This document shows, piece by piece, positions 7,135 to 9,469 of a stretch of 9,469 nucleotides of DNA. The notes below the pieces were generated by a model. The model worked only from the letters and a program-made list of their open reading frames with translations. It searched no databases and was not told the origin of the DNA. The stretch is from Elusimicrobiota bacterium (GTDB lineage: Bacteria > Elusimicrobiota > Elusimicrobia > Elusimicrobiales > UBA9959): positions 1-9,469 of the forward strand of contig DMES01000084.1 of assembly GCA_003450815.1 (NCBI GenBank), written 5' to 3'. Made by a program: the position numbers and the translations under genes. Each line of letters begins with the position of its first letter. The first letter of the stretch is position 1.

Positions 7135-7226
7135 CTTGAAAGCGCTGGAAGCACTGAAGCGCTGAAGTTAAGAAGCAAGTAAGTTTTACCTGCAAAGCTT
7201 CAGTACTTCAGCGCTTCAGACTTCAG
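7135..7226. repeat. Large inverted repeat built from 8-base units between the barrel gene and rocD
   Basis: Arms 7154-7168 and 7205-7219 are a perfect 15-bp inverted repeat; after a 3-base mismatch the stem resumes (7172-7176 with 7197-7201). Each arm is itself periodic: the left has CTTGAAAG, CGCTGGAAG, CACTGAAG, CGCTGAAG (7135-7167), and the right has CTTCAG four times (7198, 7206, 7214, 7221). It starts 7 bases beyond the stop of the minus-strand barrel gene and ends about 30 bases before the rocD ribosome binding site. No U-run follows on either strand, so it is not a standard intrinsic terminator. The 141-base gap holds nothing else I recognise. Confidence 0.8.
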
Positions 7227-7232
7227 AACTGG

Positions 7233-7982
7233 TTAAAACCTCGCGCCAAGACCGGCCTGGTAACCGGTATTGCCGTGCAGCGAACAGTACGCCCCGTAAA
7301 CATAAAGCAACGGCAGAGGAGAGAATTTAACGCCCAGCGTATAGCGGGGCAGGAAGGATGTTTTGGCGCTAACGCCGTTGAACCCGGTGACGCCCTTTAT
7401 CTCCAGGTTGGTGCGGTCTAAGCCGATTCCGGCAAAAGGCTTTATGATAGGTATGTTCAGAGAGGCCGACACGTCAACAGATATGTGGCTGCCTTTGAAA
7501 TACTTGTAGCTGATAGTGTCGTAGAAAGCTGAAACAGACACATCAGGAATGAACTTGGTCAGGGTTCCGCTTTTAAGCAACGGGTAACGCGCGCCGACTC
7601 CCATTATGGATAAATCGGAGTAGCCCACCCCGCGAAGCGTTACATTCGCGCCGATCGCAGGCAGGGCGGCCGAAACCTGCACAAGCGGCAAGCCGAAAAG
7701 TTTAACCTTTGCGTTTTTGAGGATAAGGTCTTTTGCGTCCGGCTTTGACTGCAAGGTAACGGCAATCCCGGCGTCAAAACCGGGGAAACTGAGAGCGCGG
7801 CCGGAATTAAAATCCGCCCCGCCCAGCAGTCCGCCGAAATCCTCAACAAAGGGCTTTAACACAGAAGAGCCCTGCAGCTGCACCTGCTTTTTGAAGTCTG
7901 AGAAAGGGTCGGCGTTCGCCATACCGTTAAATACCCCCAACGCTAAAAGAGAAAACAGCGCTATTTTCAGCATATTTTTCAT
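7233..7982 (-). CDS. Exported outer-membrane beta-barrel-like protein of unknown function
   Basis: 249 residues. Signal peptide MKNMLKIALFSLLALGVFNGMANA with a clear Ala-Asn-Ala cleavage site after residue 24. The mature part has no hydrophobic helix but many alternating strands rich in Gly and aromatic residues (GVGYSDLSIMGVGARYPL, VSVSAFYDTISYKYF, FAGIGLDRTNLEIKG, LYVYGAYCSL) and ends GYQAGLGARF; a terminal Phe is the usual recognition signal of the BAM machinery. ATG 7982 is supported by AAGGAG at 7996-7991. About 8-10 strands would fit, so a small barrel is likely. I do not recognise a named family with confidence. A strong minus-strand terminator lies upstream (8032-8067), so transcription must either start between it and 7996 or read through it. 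Function unknown; no sequence link to rocD or murB. Confidence 0.85.
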   Translation of the reverse strand: MKNMLKIALFSLLALGVFNGMANADPFSDFKKQVQLQGSSVLKPFVEDFGGLLGGADFNSGRALSFPGFDAGIAVTLQSKPDAKDLILKNAKVKLFGLPLVQVSAALPAIGANVTLRGVGYSDLSIMGVGARYPLLKSGTLTKFIPDVSVSAFYDTISYKYFKGSHISVDVSASLNIPIIKPFAGIGLDRTNLEIKGVTGFNGVSAKTSFLPRYTLGVKFSPLPLLYVYGAYCSLHGNTGYQAGLGARF

Positions 7983-8000
7983 TATAACCTCTCCTTAACC

Positions 8001-8031
8001 GATAAGTTATCCGCTATAGGGATATTATCCC
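8001..8031. promoter_or_regulatory. Two GATA/TATC palindromes upstream of the barrel gene
   Basis: GATAAGTTATC (8001-8011) and GGGATATTATCCC (8019-8031) are both perfect palindromes around one base and share GATA...TATC half-sites; their centres are 19 bases apart, close to two helical turns. They lie between the terminator and the ribosome binding site of the 7233-7982 gene, where its promoter should be. This would suit an operator for a dimeric regulator; no clear -10/-35 pair could be assigned. Confidence 0.4.
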
Positions 8032-8067
8032 AAAAAAAAAGCCTAAATAAAAGCGGTTTACTGAGGC
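8032..8067 (-). terminator. Strong minus-strand intrinsic terminator with no gene behind it
   Basis: On the minus strand, arms 8067-8057 and 8051-8041 form an 11-position stem (one C-U mismatch, one G-U pair) around a 5-base loop, followed at once by nine U (8040-8032). The G-U pair exists only in minus-strand RNA, which supports the direction. Upstream on that strand there is no coding region until the divergent gene at 8463, so it ends either a non-coding RNA or a leader of the 7233-7982 gene. Confidence 0.8.
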
Positions 8068-8123
8068 CTGCATAAATTAAGTCCGAGCTGGCCCGACCGT
8101 TTTTGGAGTGAAACCCTTAGCCC

Positions 8124-8426
8124 GAATCCTGCAGTTCAAGGTCATTCTCATTAGAAAACATAAGAAACAAAAACATGCAGGATTCCCCGCTTTGCGGGTC
8201 GCAAATCAAGCGCATTGCGAGCAGAATTTGCGAGGGCGGCCGTCTTATGCGCATAGCGCTTGTTACGGCACGGCCATAGGCCAGTATGCCGCGCGCAGCG
8301 CACCTGAGCTCAGTCGCGGACAGCGCCAGAGGCCCGCGACAGGTCAGTGCCACCGCGAAGGGAAAAATTCAACTGAATTTTTCAGGCCAGTAGGCCAAAT
8401 GACAATTTGATTTGGGACTTTTGGCC
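8124..8426. ncRNA. Highly structured intergenic block, candidate structured RNA or palindromic repeat element
   Basis: Perfect inverted repeats follow one another: 8124-8133/8176-8185 (10 bp), 8186-8190/8194-8198 (5 bp, loop TTT) and 8199-8206/8226-8233 (8 bp), which abut without a gap; then 8238-8243/8270-8275 (6 bp, enclosing the palindrome TATGCGCATA), 8300-8307/8344-8350 plus 8313-8319/8334-8340 (a single long hairpin), 8362-8371/8374-8383 (10 bp) and 8393-8399/8420-8426 (7 bp). An open frame on the plus strand (GTG 8108 to 8410) has no protein-like features. Motifs of RNase P RNA and tmRNA were looked for and not found. With the terminator at 8032-8067 this could be a ~350-390-base minus-strand RNA; a dispersed intergenic repeat is the main alternative. 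Strand is not proven. Bases 8068-8123 hold nothing I recognise. Confidence 0.45.
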
Positions 8427-8462
8427 CTTTCAACCGCGTCAAGCTGAAGTTATCCTATAACC

Positions 8463-9469
8463 ATGGAAAACAAAAATGATTCTGCTACAAATCACCTTAA
8501 GACAGGTTGTTCACAGACCGCCGCTTGCGCGACGGCCTTTTTTCTCTTCTGCGTTTCCCTGATATGCCCCTACAGCGTTTTCGCGGAAGAGAATGCCTAC
8601 GAGACGCTTGCTTCGCAGGCGGGAACTTCCGTAATCCCCGTTCCGGCGCCTCCGCCGGCCAACGCCTATACCCTGACCGGCAAAATGAATACCAGCAGGG
8701 AACTGAAAATAATAGGCATGAGCGAATCGGCGCTGGCCGCCGCTTCCCCAGAAAAAAAAGTGGAAATACTTAAAGACCTGATCAGCCGGTCCAACCCGAA
8801 CCAGCAGAATACCGATACGCCTGACCAGGACCAGCCGGTTCTGGAGCGGGCTATAGTGCTCGTTCTGGCCTCGGCCACCGATGCCGCCTCTTTTGACCGC
8901 GTTTACTACCGGCTGAATCATGACAGCCTTAACCGGGCGGTCAGCCAGTCTTCAGCCATCCAGGAGATGGTGAATAAGCACCGCGCCACCGTAGTCCCCG
9001 GCGATTGGGAAGGCTTGCGCTCTTATGTGGACACCGTTACGGAAACCTCTCATTCCGGGCGCAATTTCATCAAATTCCTGATTGACGGGGTTGACGCTAT
9101 ACCCGAAGGAACAAAGGCCTTTAAAGCCGCGACAAAATCTATACATATTGAAATATTCCAGCTACAGGGCGACAACATCGGCTGGGGGCTGGCTAAATTG
9201 CTCGCAGCACAGGCCAAAACAGGCGTGCGCGTGCGTCTGCTTCTGGACGAACATGGCTCCAAATCGGATAGTGACCCGGAAGTAATAAAGATCATCGCTT
9301 TTCTGCGCGAAAACGGCGCCGATGTGCGCACCAAAAAACTATCCATCACCAGGAACCACCTGGACCACCGCAAAGTTATTGTAATAGACGGACGCGTCGG
9401 CTTCACTGGCGGGATGAACATCGGCAGGTCCTACCAGGTGGACTGGCACGACCAACAGACGCTGGTTAT
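8463..9469 (+). CDS. Secreted phospholipase D-superfamily protein, cardiolipin synthase-like (3' end outside window)
   Basis: 335 codons are visible and the frame runs off the window. N-terminal signal peptide with hydrophobic core ATAFFLFCVSLICPYSVFA, cut predicted after Ala41. Residues 42-200 are a Pro/Gln-rich, then mostly helical, segment with no recognised family. From about residue 201 the PLD fold begins: FIKFLIDGVDAI, SIHIEIFQLQGDNIG, GVRVRLLLDEHGS, and the first HKD motif H302-x-K304-x4-D309 followed by GRVGFTGGMNIG. Such proteins use two HKD motifs to act on phosphodiesters; the family includes cardiolipin synthases and secreted phospholipases or nucleases. The second HKD would lie beyond the edge. 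ATG 8463 is the first start after an in-frame stop (8445-8447), but no good ribosome binding site precedes it. A signal peptide argues for a periplasmic or envelope enzyme; substrate unknown. Confidence 0.88.
   Translation, partial: MENKNDSATNHLKTGCSQTAACATAFFLFCVSLICPYSVFAEENAYETLASQAGTSVIPVPAPPPANAYTLTGKMNTSRELKIIGMSESALAAASPEKKVEILKDLISRSNPNQQNTDTPDQDQPVLERAIVLVLASATDAASFDRVYYRLNHDSLNRAVSQSSAIQEMVNKHRATVVPGDWEGLRSYVDTVTETSHSGRNFIKFLIDGVDAIPEGTKAFKAATKSIHIEIFQLQGDNIGWGLAKLLAAQAKTGVRVRLLLDEHGSKSDSDPEVIKIIAFLRENGADVRTKKLSITRNHLDHRKVIVIDGRVGFTGGMNIGRSYQVDWHDQQTLV

Noticed and set aside
8108..8410. 100-residue open frame on the plus strand inside the structured block
   Set aside because: GTG start with GGAG directly against it, no hydrophobic or domain pattern, and the frame is composed of the inverted-repeat arms; treated as non-coding.
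8032..8426. RNase P RNA or tmRNA on the minus strand, suggested by size and terminal terminator
   Set aside because: The GAGGAAAGTCC core of RNase P and the GGTTCGAATCC arm of tmRNA are absent on both strands.
8511..8921. 136-residue minus-strand open frame opposite the PLD gene
   Set aside because: The plus-strand frame has a signal peptide and HKD motif and explains the region; the antisense frame does not resemble a protein.

Overview
The window most likely comes from a Gram-negative-type (two-membrane) bacterium, and my best guess is Elusimicrobiota or a neighbouring deep lineage. The reasons are a very large secreted fibronectin-III-rich protein with a 'YPNPYKP...SGIYIY' C-terminal tail next to a PorV/UPF0164-type outer-membrane protein, a second small outer-membrane barrel protein, and peptidoglycan synthesis (MurB). 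The phylum is an inference from gene style; there is no rRNA or tRNA in the window to test it.

Layout. Bases 1-3861 (+) hold the 3' part of a giant surface or secreted protein, cut by the left edge: four paired Fn3-like modules between two copies of a ~160-residue domain, then an FlgD/T9SS-like C-terminal domain. After 18 bases comes a PorV/PorQ-type outer-membrane protein (3880-4821, +), probably in the same operon. Convergent to it on the minus strand are murB (4865-5767), rocD-type ornithine aminotransferase (5877-7091) and a small outer-membrane beta-barrel-like protein (7233-7982). Divergent from these, at the right edge, is a secreted phospholipase D-superfamily protein (8463-9469, +, cut by the window end; it shows one complete HKD motif).

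Between genes. Gaps are rich in hairpins. Bases 4800-4863 contain consecutive stems between two converging genes. Bases 5822-5863 are an intrinsic terminator behind rocD. Bases 7135-7226 hold a large inverted repeat built of 8-base units. The 480-base gap 7983-8462 is the least explained part: it has a strong minus-strand terminator (8032-8067) with no gene behind it, preceded in that direction by about 300 bases that fold almost end to end into stems (8124-8426). This is either a structured RNA on the minus strand, a long leader/attenuator of the 7233-7982 gene, or a dispersed palindromic element.

How the genes relate. The only functional pair I would argue for is the giant tail-bearing protein and the PorV-like protein: in Bacteroidota type IX secretion, PorV shuttles proteins carrying a comparable C-terminal signal. 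The remaining genes (cell-wall precursor synthesis, ornithine catabolism/proline interconversion, lipid or phosphodiester chemistry in the envelope) look like ordinary neighbours. No CRISPR array, tRNA, rRNA, transposase or integrase was seen.
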